A program made the translations under genes and the position numbers. Under the pieces are notes generated by a model that was not told the origin of the DNA, searched no databases, and was given only the letters and a program-made list of their open reading frames with translations. A stretch of DNA of 64,000 nt from Maniola hyperantus (lineage: Eukaryota; Arthropoda; Insecta; Lepidoptera; Nymphalidae), in assembly GCF_902806685.2 (NCBI RefSeq), contig NC_048539.1:14920378-14984377 (forward strand), read 5' to 3'. Shown here in pieces: positions 42,101 to 47,273 of this stretch. Numbering within the stretch: position 1 is the stretch's first letter; each line of letters begins with the position of its first letter.

Positions 42101-43498
42101 AGTTTTTATTAACTGATATAACTTTTAATCATGACAGTTTGATATGACTCAGGGTAGCTTTATTTTACGTCGAGCGTCATCAACGTAATGCCGTGTTCAG
42201 ACTGGAGGAATATAACATGCAGTGCAAAAATTTACTGTACACGTTGCTGCAATGTGACATGCAAGGTAACATATCTACGTTTTAACAAACTGTCATGACA
42301 ACTCGGACCGTACACACAAGTGCTCTAGTGCACACACACTATGGAGATTTCCGGGGTCCTTTTTCAAAGGAGTCAGTTCGCGCGCAGTTATATATAATGT
42401 ATTTCATTGCATGTTATATTGCACCGATCTAGATGCGGCTTTATAATATATTTTATACTATGGCATCAAAACTCTAATATGTCATTATATGAAATAATTT
42501 CTGCTAGACCATGACACGCTCGTACCCCGAAAAGACGCAAATTCGCAGTAGATATTGGCCATGCACAGTGTAATTGGTGTAATTAAGCCTTATTGGGCGC
42601 TTTTCCAAAAGCACCTGCAGCGGCACCGGCACTAGCGTGATAAAGGTGGATGCAAAATATGACGCACTTTTCCATTCGGCAACGGCAGCGACAACCAGTG
42701 TCAGTGTACCATAATTTGTATATGTATATACACCGGTACCGACTTCCTATTACCCAACGGAAGTTATTGGCCATTATTAGATGTGCGTTTCTCTTAAAGA
42801 CTTTGTGTTTTCGTTTAAGATACAATTGATATACATTTGATTATATCTAGATTATATCGTGTGTAAGTGCTGAAAGATGGATGGTTTAAATAAAAATCTG
42901 GGTCATGACTCCTGATCAGTGATATACTATATCAAGGGTCCTGATAAATGTAACTGCATTTTGTGACATGAATTTTGATACTTCTATTAAAAACTTTTAT
43001 TGCTATTAGTAATTTATTGATATTTGAGATCTTTGTAGTTTTTTTTAACTAACTCTTATTTACATCAATTAAAACTTAAAACATCTAAAATTGGAAGCAT
43101 GAATAGAATATTTTAAATTTAAAGTAATAGTAATTAGTTAATACGGATTAGTTACAATGAATCAAATTCCAAACCAGTTAAAATATCTACGGTAATTCTT
43201 TCATAAGTACTCATTACATATTTTGTTTTTTTCCATAGAACGAATTCTTTAAACGAGTTTCGTAGCGTGTCGTAGCAATGTGCTACGGCGAGCTACGATA
43301 ACACGAGTTCGACTGTTAACTTTTAAACTAATATTTTCTTGATAAGAAAGAAAGAATACATACAATATTTTGAATATATAAAACTCTTTTTATAGAGAAT
43401 TTTCCATATTTTGATTTATCAAATCTTTTATAGTGAATTTTACATTTAAAATTAGATTAATTCGATTAAGTAATATATTTACCCATCGTGGAGGTCAT
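6102..43498 (-). CDS. HR4: Nuclear hormone receptor HR4 (NR6A/GRF class), eight-exon gene
   Basis: This is the insect orphan nuclear receptor HR4, an ecdysone-induced transcription factor that acts in the nucleus in the moulting and metamorphosis cascade (known of the family). Joining exons 43483-43498, 29229-29333, 20671-21783, 19784-20004, 19304-19699, 16089-16281, 6959-7074 and 6102-6182 gives an uninterrupted frame with GT-AG introns. Counting from the ATG at 29328, the product is 739 aa. Residues 1-34 are a conserved N-terminus, 35-335 a Pro/Ser-rich linker, about 336-401 a two-zinc-finger DNA-binding domain (Cys pairs CMIC and CEGC, then C-x5-C-x9-C-x2-C), about 402-478 a basic hinge and 479-739 the ligand-binding domain. 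The C-terminus ends MFYVPFVLNSAEIR. Introns measure about 14.1, 7.4, 0.67, 0.08, 3.0, 9.0 and 0.78 kb. Identification rests on recognising the DNA-binding domain and the ends of HR4. Which start codon is used is uncertain. Confidence 0.95.
6635..6827 (+). mobile_element. Helitron-like element, family H2
   Basis: A|TCCATTCTAATATAACAAATG ... gtcgcggacatCTAG|T. The body contains gctagcttttcacg, the 'gaaggacatagg' block and the ccacgcgggtgaagtcgcgg terminus shared with H1. It lies in HR4 intron 7. Confidence 0.65.
6959..7074 (-). CDS. HR4: HR4 exon 7, ligand-binding domain
   Basis: AA after tttcag completes Glu with the G of exon 6. The exon then reads VELESIQDRYVQVLRSYLE, continues with HAAPHHPGRLQELFARIPE, and stops exactly before gtagac. 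Without that splice the frame would continue DMTFINI to a stop, so intron retention would remove the final helix. The helix 10-11 motif GRLQELFARIPE matches HR4 as I know it. Confidence 0.92.
7327..7497. mobile_element. Palindromic MITE M1
   Basis: Almost a single hairpin: GGGGCTAATTCC, then TACACAATCTCTAAACTAAA, and the inverse ending GAATCGGCCCC, about 170 bp. No coding capacity. Four copies in the window. Confidence 0.7.
7690..7890. promoter_or_regulatory. CpG-rich island with CRE in HR4 intron 6
   Basis: An isolated GC-rich stretch about 600 bp upstream (minus sense) of exon 7. It contains a perfect TGACGTCA at 7765-7772 and many CGCG words. There is no open frame of interest and it matches none of the repeat families here. 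Enhancer or internal promoter are possible (inference). Confidence 0.3.
8463..8644. mobile_element. Mariner-like MITE inserted in a Helitron-like fragment
   Basis: TA|CAGTACGCGGCC ... GGCCGCGTACTG|TA, 182 bp with TA at both ends; arms are inverted repeats of over 35 bp. The flanks (actttttatcccggaaaatc before, ttcccacgggattt after) are consecutive pieces of H2, so the empty site can be read. Confidence 0.7.
8717..9165 (+). repeat. R1 repeat (CCGGCCAAGTGCGAGTC family), near full length
   Basis: It begins AAAAAACCGGCCAAGTGCGAG and ends GGTACGGAACCCTAAAAA, about 450 bp, with a GACA array at 9059-9107. The word AGGGTTCCGTAC near the left end is the inverse of GTACGGAACCCT at the right end. This is a common lepidopteran interspersed repeat; I cannot assign its class. 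Other near-complete copies are listed separately. Confidence 0.85.
9677..9842. mobile_element. Palindromic MITE M1
   Basis: Inverted relative to the 7327 copy. It directly abuts the tRNA-like SINE head at 9606-9676. Confidence 0.7.
10612..10825 (-). mobile_element. Helitron-like element, family H2
   Basis: Complete minus copy: TC at 10825-10824 after A, CTAG at 10615-10612 before T. It has a GACA microsatellite near the 5' end. Confidence 0.7.
10898..11117 (+). mobile_element. Helitron-like element, family H1
   Basis: Begins A|TCTAAATATATAAAAG and ends CTAG|T. Before the end is CGCGGACGAAGTCGCG, able to form a short hairpin about 10 nt from CTAG. TC...CTRR ends, a 3' hairpin and insertion between A and T are Helitron hallmarks. 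It has a GACT microsatellite near the left end and no coding capacity. It resembles the non-autonomous lepidopteran Helitrons (Lep1-type); exact family unverified. Confidence 0.7.
11930..12118 (-). mobile_element. Helitron-like element H1, truncated
   Basis: 3' end actagcttattcccgcgac through the aatttcagcccgat block to gatcagtcagtcag; the AT-rich 5' end is missing. Similar fragments lie at 23950-24060, 56570-56696 and 59650-59735. Confidence 0.6.
12636..13110 (+). mobile_element. TTAA-flanked 475-bp MITE, copy 1
   Basis: Termini GGTGACGCAG and CTGAGTCCCC are imperfect inverted repeats. Left flank TTAA (12632-12635), right flank TTAT. No transposase. TTAA targeting suggests a piggyBac-type element. 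The short open frame on the minus strand (12562-12747) overlaps it only in part and has no recognised product. Confidence 0.6.
13765..14135. mobile_element. Mariner-like MITE carrying a nested LINE tail
   Basis: Same family as 8463 (TA|CAGTACGTGGC ... GCGTACTG|TA). Between ggagata and gcagattt, contiguous in the 8463 copy, is an extra block of about 186 bp. Confidence 0.7.
13813..13998 (+). mobile_element. LINE-like 3' end with TTGAC tail, nested
   Basis: Opens cccggctgagtttgttgtg, contains gcgcgtttggaaccctcg and ends in tandem (TTGAC). A related piece lies at 23852-23945. It looks like a 5'-truncated non-LTR insertion ending in a short tandem; family not determined. Confidence 0.5.
15466..15616. 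mobile_element. Palindromic MITE M1
   Basis: Same arms and centre as the 7327 copy; flanked by AATG-like words on both sides. Confidence 0.7.
15661..15838. mobile_element. MITE M3 with CRE-like words
   Basis: Ends TATAAGTCCCGCAAATTGC / GCAATTTGCGGGACTTATA, an inverted repeat. It contains TGACGTCA at 15726-15733. Confidence 0.65.
16089..16281 (-). CDS. HR4: HR4 exon 6, ligand-binding domain
   Basis: The exon starts VNANLRTLQNCLTS after atcgtag and runs through MGRPITLEQLRLDVG and RRIQLRMEEYVCLKV to LLNQ plus one G, before gtgagc. The RMEEYVCLKVYILLN segment is the conserved helix 8-9 region of the domain. It is 193 bp, or 64 codons plus 1 nt. It is separated from exon 7 by a 9.0-kb intron full of repeats. 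Confidence 0.93.
16379..16585 (+). mobile_element. Helitron-like H1 cut at its 3' end by a LINE tail
   Basis: TCTAAATAAAGG start and all inner blocks present, but after gaagtcgcggag the terminus is replaced by a poly-T that begins the minus-oriented retroelement at 16590. Confidence 0.6.
16590..16985 (-). mobile_element. LINE-like 3' end, antisense
   Basis: In minus sense the region ends in tggtgtacaataaagaat followed by poly-A, preceded by an AT-rich tail and a conserved block (cgcttcacagcgataagg). This is the layout of a 5'-truncated non-LTR retrotransposon 3' UTR. No reverse transcriptase remains and the family is not determined. Confidence 0.5.
17017..17240 (-). mobile_element. Helitron-like element, family H2
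   Basis: Complete minus copy with TCCATACTAATATTATGAATG start and CTAG end; GACA tract near 17185-17215. Confidence 0.7.
17528..17760 (-). mobile_element. MITE-like repeat M2
   Basis: About 240-bp unit with ttagtttagagaaa and ttttcatattacattag-type ends and ctccgtcctttttta within. Other copies: 27900-28170 (+), 29378-29652 (+), 33160-33420 (-). No coding capacity; class unknown. Confidence 0.6.
18480..18920. other. Intron 5 remainder, no feature recognised
   Basis: 18000-19200 contains unique-looking AT-rich sequence with two GC-richer patches (18490-18600, 18880-18910). I see no coding exon or repeat of the listed families. Confidence 0.3.
19304..19699 (-). CDS. HR4: HR4 exon 5, start of ligand-binding domain
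   Basis: This exon has 132 codons in phase 0, opening VVHLRARLES after ttttttag and closing HDFMQE before gtaaat. It encodes the first helices of the ligand-binding domain, including the segment MVAWTKKLPFIMEIP, which fits the helix 3 to 5 signature of nuclear receptors (W/F-x-K-x-L-P-F pattern). No known ligand is established for HR4. Both flanking junctions are in phase 0. Confidence 0.93.
19784..20004 (-). CDS. HR4: HR4 exon 4, hinge
   Basis: The exon begins CT after caacag; with the G of exon 3 this makes Ala, then VREDRMPGGRNSGAVYNLYK, a signature stretch directly after the DNA-binding domain of HR4. A lysine-rich run (KVKYKKHKK) and an Ala/Pro-rich tail follow (73 codons), ending NPSE before gtaatt. 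The basic run probably belongs to the C-terminal extension of the DNA-binding domain (inference). Intron 3 upstream is only 666 bp and is mostly one repeat; intron 4 downstream is 84 bp. Confidence 0.93.
20028..20614 (+). repeat. R1 repeat variant occupying most of HR4 intron 3
   Basis: Same ends as R1 (AAAAAACCGGCCAAGTGCGA ... TACGGAACCTTAAAAA) but the interior differs between about 20110 and 20520, marking a distinct subfamily. It contains a G run at 20222-20231 and a short GACA array near 20540. It fills 587 of 666 bp of the intron and stops about 23 bp from the exon 4 acceptor. Confidence 0.8.
20671..21783 (-). CDS. HR4: HR4 exon 3, linker and DNA-binding domain
   Basis: This 1113-bp exon encodes 370 full codons: a Pro/Ser-rich low-complexity linker followed by the whole DNA-binding domain. 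Finger 1 holds CMIC and CEGCKG (the P-box region, which sets half-site choice). Finger 2 contains C-x5-C-x9-C-x2-C and is followed by KCIEQGMVLQ, which leads into the hinge. The acceptor at 21783 follows ctccgcag and the donor is cagg, then gtacgt, at 20670. The frame remains open upstream of 21783 to about 21880 (FYLSLIKSTPRYYTF...), so a longer or differently started version is possible. An in-frame ATG with a good context (gcgcATGG) lies at 21724 and would begin a shorter form, MAEAGCSTPP. Confidence 0.95.
21784..21881 (-). CDS. HR4: Possible alternative 5' extension of HR4 exon 3
   Basis: The frame of exon 3 stays open for 98 bp upstream of its main acceptor, reading FYLSLIKSTPRYYTF, then AETRKSATVVNLDVCSAG. 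It is preceded by a second plausible acceptor (tttcacctag at 21882). There is no in-frame ATG before a TGA near 21920, so it would need an upstream exon, a non-ATG start (TTG at 21874), or be 5' UTR of an internally started transcript. Retained intron sequence is the alternative. Confidence 0.35.
21884..22340 (-). promoter_or_regulatory. Candidate internal promoter of HR4
   Basis: The sequence just upstream (minus sense) of exon 3 is CpG-rich (GGCGGCGGCGGGAAG, then CGCGTCCCTGCGTCGC) and contains a TCAGT/CAGT initiator-like word near 21957. It contrasts with the AT-rich intron around it. A transcript starting here could enter exon 3 directly and use the ATG at 21724 (inference). Confidence 0.35.
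22860..23110. promoter_or_regulatory. CpG-rich block in HR4 intron 2
   Basis: A short GC-rich patch (ggcgctgggcagcgggcgcgcgcagtg region) stands about 1.1 kb upstream of exon 3, followed by another at 23440-23590. No coding pattern is convincing. It may be regulatory or an untranslated first exon (inference). Confidence 0.25.
25050..25185. mobile_element. MITE M3, shorter copy
   Basis: taagtcccacaaattgct ... tagaaatttgcgagac; TGACGTCA at 25104-25111 and 25133-25140. Confidence 0.6.
25320..25500. promoter_or_regulatory. GC-rich patch with clustered CGTCAC words, intron 2
   Basis: The stretch has repeated GCGTCAC/GTCACG words (for example 25421-25485) and high CpG content within AT-rich intron. 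The short open frame here has no recognisable protein. Confidence 0.2.
26000..27600. other. Intron 2 AT-rich stretch, no feature recognised
   Basis: AT-rich unique sequence without clear repeats or exons; a minus open frame at 26591-26824 has no recognisable content. Confidence 0.3.
27645..27770. mobile_element. Short palindromic MITE
   Basis: ctggccatatacgatcaagt / acttgatcgtgcatggctag ends, with repeated aacttgacgg inside. A related piece is at 25700-25735. Confidence 0.45.
27900..28170 (+). mobile_element. MITE-like repeat M2
   Basis: Plus-oriented copy: taaactaaatttagagtatc ... gtccttctcatattacatta. Confidence 0.6.
28468..28612. mobile_element. Short element with perfect 27-bp inverted termini
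   Basis: 28468-28494 and 28586-28612 are exact inverse copies (core ATCTGACCCGGCTTTAC). The centre has gtcgacgttagcccgactag and ccggggtcctttttcaa; a decayed relative of the centre lies at 42345-42400. It may be an end of a Penelope-like or other retroelement rather than a MITE (inference). Confidence 0.55.
28676..28962 (+). mobile_element. tRNA-derived SINE S1, diverged head
   Basis: The head reads gatagttcagtggcaaaga with B box GATTCCGGGT. The 3' end runs into the S2 repeat at 28965. Partial S1 copies lie at 23600-23860 (-), 54096-54215 (-) and 58282-58515 (+). Confidence 0.65.
28965..29205 (+). repeat. Retroelement 3' end S2 with GAT tail
   Basis: ggtgggaagcttcggccgtg ... gattgcagtcaagggctaac, then an AATAAA run and (GAT)n at 29183-29208. 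Fragments recur at 39375-39605 (+), 58625-58850 (-, with a 16-C run at 58831) and 60005-60060. Confidence 0.6.
29229..29333 (-). CDS. HR4: HR4 exon 2, conserved N-terminus
   Basis: The acceptor is ttcacag followed by GAATAATG, with the ATG at 29328-29326. The exon encodes MTLSRGPCDLDN, then MSLFQDLKLKRRKVDSRC, and ends after GAT G at 29229 before gtgagt. This is the N-terminus I know from insect HR4 proteins, with a basic LKRRK stretch that could act in nuclear import (inference). The terminal G joins GC of exon 3 to form Gly, followed by ESAADTSTSSPDP. This fixes the acceptor of exon 3 at 21783. The exon sits alone between the 14.1-kb first intron and the 7.4-kb second intron and is too short to stand out as an open frame. 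Confidence 0.88.
29378..29652 (+). mobile_element. MITE-like repeat M2, next to HR4 exon 2
   Basis: Plus-oriented copy beginning only about 45 bp upstream (minus sense) of the exon 2 acceptor, opening gcaccgattccgttgtctttc. Confidence 0.6.
30892..31058 (-). mobile_element. tRNA-like SINE S3
   Basis: In minus sense the head holds A box TAGCTCAATCGG (31053-31042) and B box GGTTCAAACCCC (31009-30998), followed by a body ending ggctaatattctttaaaa. Related copies: 9606-9676 (head only) and 47780-47935 (decayed). The anticodon arm is not a good tRNA fold. Confidence 0.6.
31577..31731. mobile_element. hAT-like MITE with perfect 8-bp duplication
   Basis: Terminal inverted repeats CAGGGGCGTGCAC / GTGCACGCCACTG, 155 bp, flanked by CTCATGAC on both sides (31569-31576, 31732-31739). 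CAGgG ends and 8-bp duplication are the hAT signature. Confidence 0.75.
31897..32334 (+). repeat. R1 repeat, near full length
   Basis: Full-length copy very similar to the one at 8717, with the GACA array near 32258-32278. It lies in HR4 intron 1. Confidence 0.85.
33160..33420 (-). mobile_element. MITE-like repeat M2
   Basis: Minus-oriented copy ending ttagtttagagaaatac and aatcggcgcc. Confidence 0.6.
33539..33898 (+). repeat. R1 repeat with internal deletion
   Basis: Both ends are present, but the block between the Ser/Thr-type 'gtcagctata' motif and the GACA array is lost (about 33823), shortening it to about 360 bp. Confidence 0.8.
34782..34994 (+). mobile_element. Helitron-like element, family H1
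   Basis: Complete copy: A|TCTAAATATATAAAAAG ... gtcgcgagtataagCTAG|T. Confidence 0.7.
35390..35519. repeat. Dispersed repeat split by the Harbinger-like element (left half)
   Basis: Contains gagcaggcgggtcacctgat and gccgatgcgttgccggcc, a common lepidopteran repeat. The right half resumes at 38030 (ggaatttgttggtccgcc) and runs to about 38245. Probably non-LTR derived (inference). Confidence 0.6.
35691..36370 (+). pseudogene. PIF/Harbinger transposase N-terminus, interrupted
   Basis: ATG at 35691 gives MSDSEEDLIIISLLCRRR. After the R1 insertion the frame resumes at about 36234 with a Lys run, then RYQEGYHILFPRLL and FHIYFRMSKTKFF. The Y-H-x-L-F-x-x-L-L ... F-x-x-Y-F-R-M-S pattern is the N-terminal helix-rich region of HARBI1-like transposases. 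Nothing of the DDE catalytic domain follows; the downstream sequence is other repeats. Confidence 0.6.
35761..36233 (+). repeat. R1 repeat inserted in a Harbinger-like transposase frame
   Basis: Full-length copy with the longest GACA array of the family in this window (about 36101-36180). The flanking sequence on both sides belongs to the surrounding PIF/Harbinger-like element. Confidence 0.85.
37198..37416 (+). mobile_element. Helitron-like element, family H1
   Basis: Complete copy: A|TCTAAATACCTATATAAAAG ... cgcgggcataagCTAG|T. It sits inside the 35520-38029 Harbinger-like element. Confidence 0.7.
38030..38245. repeat. Dispersed repeat split by the Harbinger-like element (right half)
   Basis: Continuation of the 35390-35519 sequence, containing cgatgggagttggtaccaca and caccagacacccagatggtg. 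Confidence 0.6.
38800..39014 (+). repeat. R1 repeat, 5'-truncated and decayed
   Basis: The right half only: cacagttttcggattttt, the catgattataggtcaacggg block and a terminal cggaaccctaataaa, with many substitutions. Confidence 0.65.
40357..40516. mobile_element. Palindromic MITE M1
   Basis: Same family in intron 1, with a few substitutions in the centre. Confidence 0.7.
41190..41415 (+). repeat. Two-copy repeat, copy 1
   Basis: tttgatcctgaatcgacgat ... ccagtgacgtcgatgcctca; matched with changes at 63670-63905 in the same orientation. Unknown class. Confidence 0.5.
41750..42092 (+). mobile_element. tRNA-derived SINE S1, near full length
   Basis: A box TAGCGTAATGG (41756-41766) and B box GGTTCGATCGG (41799-41809) mark a tRNA-like head. 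The body has ctttaacgatgaaggaaaac and gagagttctccat, then the ggagacccatgctctgtagtg end and a GATCATGAT tail. It is transcribed by RNA polymerase III when active (known of such SINEs). It is not a functional tRNA. Confidence 0.75.
42430..43482. other. Intron 1, proximal part, little recognisable
   Basis: AT-rich intron immediately downstream of exon 1; a short imperfect GC-richer patch at 42590-42700. No repeat of the listed families except the decayed fragment at 42345-42400. Confidence 0.3.
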
Positions 43499-43620
43499 CG
43501 TCTGCAGCTGCAGTGCGTGTGCGGAGGCGTCCAGCGCCTCGGGCTCCAGGTCGTCGCCAGCCGACAGCTTGCTTAACGATGCAGCTCGCACATCACATAA
43601 AGTTCCACGGCTTTTTAATT
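43483..43620 (-). CDS. HR4: HR4 exon 1 (5' UTR with possible start codon)
   Basis: The donor is at 43483 (ATGG, then gtaaat). Reading into exon 2, the final G joins GA to make Gly, so an ATG at 43498-43496 gives MTSTMGI continuous with MTLSRGP of exon 2. Upstream of that ATG the same frame stays open to a TAA near 43640 with no further ATG, so it is either untranslated or joined to an unseen exon. The upper boundary is not determined; 43620 is nominal. The codon-like GC-rich composition and the in-frame match argue for a real exon. It is less certain that translation starts here rather than at the exon 2 ATG. Confidence 0.6.
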
Positions 43621-44330
43621 CACCGATCACCTTTTTAATTTACGTCTTCGAAAATTTTTCGACACACCGACTCTCAGCATGCTTTTCCGACGTAACGATC
43701 AGCACGCGGGGCGAGACGCACTTTCTGCGGAACAGGCACATAAAGATAGAGCGCGAGAAGATTGGACTCGCGGAACGAGCGCGGGCGCGGTTTTCGAACC
43801 TCTCGATTCGGCGAAATCACGATAACGACTGCGCGCGAATGTCGTCATGTCGAAATTCGAAACACTTTCACCTAAATATTCCGCCTCTGTTTCGGCGGAC
43901 GCGGGCGTCGCTCTCGGCGCTCACGCACACACCGTTGGCTCCGTCAGTGCTCAATTACGTACTCTGTAAAAATTGCGTCAGTATTTTTCGTCGTCGACCT
44001 TACGCTCGTCGAGTACACCGCCGAAATATAGTTATCTCTGTCTTGTGCTCATTCACCGCAGAGCGGAATGTTTTTTGTTTCGTTTTTATCTGACAGAATG
44101 ATTCGAGGACACGCGTGTGAGTGTGCGGATTTCGATAGCGGGGTCGATGAACTGACTGAAGGGATTTCGTTAAAACTTAACAGCAATGTTTCAGCGTTAG
44201 GATGGGTTGCAGTAATGGCTCGGGGCGTGCAGCGTGGCGTGTGTGGTCCGATGGAGGGGAACTAGTCGTCGCGCAAAACTGGGTCAGCGTATGCGCACGC
44301 GCGGTTCTTCATGACCGCGCAACGACTGTT
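43600..44330 (-). promoter_or_regulatory. Probable HR4 promoter and 5' UTR
   Basis: About 700 bp of CpG-rich, repeat-free sequence begins at exon 1 and extends upstream of the gene. A TCAGTCAGT initiator-like word lies near 44150 in minus sense. A long plus-strand open frame here (43488-44093) is a by-product of base composition antisense to exon 1 and has no recognisable content. Confidence 0.45.
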
Positions 44331-45861
44331 TCACACAAATGTTATGTTCGCGTGATTTCGTGGACGAATTTTTGTGACATGAATCCCTTATCATTAATCA
44401 CTCATTAGAACAACAAAAATATTTGGAAAATTCTACATATTATTTTAAGCTGGTATTTACATAGATAAACGATCAAGTTCATTTACCCTGTTGTTATAAA
44501 TTCGCACCTCACAATAGAGCCGTATTTAGGCTAGGTGGAACGACGACATCCGGAAAGTAGCTGACATCGATTGGATGCAAAAAGACGAGAACAGGCAACA
44601 TTGGCTCTACCTATGTCGAAGATTGCTGATGATAATGATGATGAATGAAATCATATTTCTAATTTTAAAAAGCAATCAAAATCGTGTGGGGCACAATGAA
44701 AAATCCAAGCATCCCCAAACATTAGTTTAAGCGCTTATTATACACACACAACCTAAATAGGCGGACTGCCGCTTTTTGTCTAAAAGGTTAGGCGGGCCGA
44801 TGGCACAGTTCGGTGTTGGATTACATTAAAACAGAGTTCATTCGCATCGGCCGCTATTCGTGAATATCTAGATTACTGATTCATTGTGTTAACAAAGAAC
44901 ACTCGATATCAAACAGGTGTATAATAGGTAGCATTTTCACATTAATTTGTGTTTTCCGCCGTTGTGATCACTTAAAAGAAAAAAAAAAAAATTTAAATGA
45001 AAATGAAATATATAAGGTAATTTCATGTTTTCGAACTGGTAATTAATTTCATTCCTTATGTTAAGGACTGCAGCAATATTATGATACTGTATTGTAATAC
45101 TGTAGTCATTTTAATAGACCACTTTTGACAGGTTGTTGAGAATGCATGGTAAAAGAAAGTTTTTGGTAGTCAACTTTGTGGTGTATATTGACCTCTCAAG
45201 AATATGATCTGAAAATAATGTAGTTAGAATTAAAGAAAACATATAAAATAAACAAAAATGTACCTAATATTTGTTATAACAGACAACTATCTATAAAATT
45301 AAGTTTGATTGGTTAAAGATGTGTCAGTATGTAAGTAAGATTATGTCCCCCGTGTGACTGTCAGTACAAAATTAAGTTACTTTAGTGAAATGTCAAAAAT
45401 GACCTGTTTAAATGGCTCTACTGTAAAAGCCGTTATAAATAACAACGGCCACACAGTGACCATCGACGGTAGCGTCACATGCCAGCAGTCAGGTAGACAG
45501 GGGTATATTTAGCCAGAAACAGCGCAACAAAACTAGGTTAACTATTCTTCTACAAAAACACGCTTCAAGTATTGACGCAACGCGATGTACGATCTGTATA
45601 AAGAATGGGTGAAAACGAACCCGACATAACCCCGTTTGGGAATACGAAAACAGGAAGCTTTCATCGTTTAATATGTCATCGTGCGCGCAGATACTTAACT
45701 TTGATCTGATTTTCGGAATATTTATAACTTTGGAGGCTGTAAAAACAAAAAATGTCGTTATTTTGTAATGCTACATAGAAATGCTCTTAGATCTACCAGA
45801 ATTAACTACCTATGGCTATTTTTTGCTATTTTTTTATGTGTTTACCATAGATCGATGCTTT

Positions 45862-46176
45862 GAGAAGATCATCATGATCATGATTAACCCATTGCCGTCT
45901 CACTACAGAGCACGGGTCTCCTCTCAGAGTATGAAGGGTTTTGGCCATAGTCTACCATGCTGGCCATGTGCAGATTGGTGACACCTTTGAGAACATTGTG
46001 TAGAACTCTCAGGCATGTAGGTTTCCTCTCGATGTTTTCCTTCAACGTTAAAGCAAGTGAAAAATTACTACACATAACTCCAAAAAGTTAGAGGTGCGTG
46101 CCCGGGATCGAACCCCAGACTTTCGATTAGAAGGCGGCTATCACAGCTTATCTAACCATTAGGCTATCACAGCTTA
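45862..46176 (-). mobile_element. tRNA-derived SINE S1
   Basis: Minus copy with GAT-type tail (45868-45890) and head gctgtgatagcctaatgg at the right end. Confidence 0.75.
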
Positions 46177-47054
46177 CATTTTTCAAATATTTAAATTTAC
46201 TTCTTTGCCAATAAATACAAATTTAAAAGACGCGAGGTCTTAGTTAAGAGTGAGCCATTAGTACAAAAACTTATGTACACATTTCACACTACCACTACGA
46301 TCCTAACGCTCCTATTTTTATTAAATTTTCCCACCGAGAAAAGCCGTTTATCAGTTGACAATTGGACCATATCGACAGATCGCATTGTTGAGAGATAGTC
46401 AGTTGATTGTGCGAATGTTTTCACACGCACAGAGTTGAATGACTTACCCTACGCGAATATTGATATCTTCCTATCATCCATAATAGAATATTAAAAGTTG
46501 TTGGCTGATATGATATGGAAATGTTTAATTAAACAAAAGATTTCATTAGGTGTCCATTAGACTAGATATTTCAATCTCTGTGAGTGTAAAGTAAAGTGAT
46601 GAGTGCCTAAAGGTAGTAGAACGAAAATAATCAAAATATCCCTATAGTTAGTTGTGATAGAATTTCATGCAAACATCAATCAGCCAGCCAGACCTTCACT
46701 GTCGTATCGTCCCCAATACAGGGAGGAACGATCAGCGACTATGATCGATTAGATAATGGCGGCTTTGGGAGATAACAAGTAATGTGAGCGACGGTTTTAT
46801 CCCACAAAATAAAAGGGTTCCGAAGAGATTTCTAAAATTTTTAAATCTAATCGAATGAAGTCGCGGACAAAAGCTAGTTATATAACATAGTTCATTCTGT
46901 TTCTGCTTTTTATCTACATCAAATCTTTTAATAGTTATAGGGAAAGGTAAAAGTTTATTCGAATAAAAAGGATTTTTATTTATTTATTTAATGACAAGAA
47001 TGGATTTGGATTATCCAAATGGTGCTTATTATTGATCATTCATTTATGTCATTA

Positions 47055-47273
47055 CTAGATGATGGCCGCGACTTCGTACGCGTGGATTAAGGTATTTAAA
47101 AATCCCGTGCGTTTTATTTGATTTGCCGGGATAAAAAGTAGCCTATGTCCTTTCCCGGGATGCAAGCTATGTCTGTATCAAAGTTCGTCGGAATCGGTTG
47201 AACGGATGGGCCGTGAAAAGCTAGCAGACAGACAGACAGACAGACACACTTTCGCATTTATAATATTAGTATG
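47055..47273 (-). mobile_element. Helitron-like element, family H2
   Basis: Complete or nearly complete minus copy, very similar to the one at 17017, with CTAG at 47055-47058. Confidence 0.7.

Noticed and set aside
43488..44093. 201-codon plus-strand open frame
   Set aside because: It is antisense to HR4 exon 1 and its promoter, Arg/Ser-rich from CpG composition, and has no recognisable domain or splice logic.
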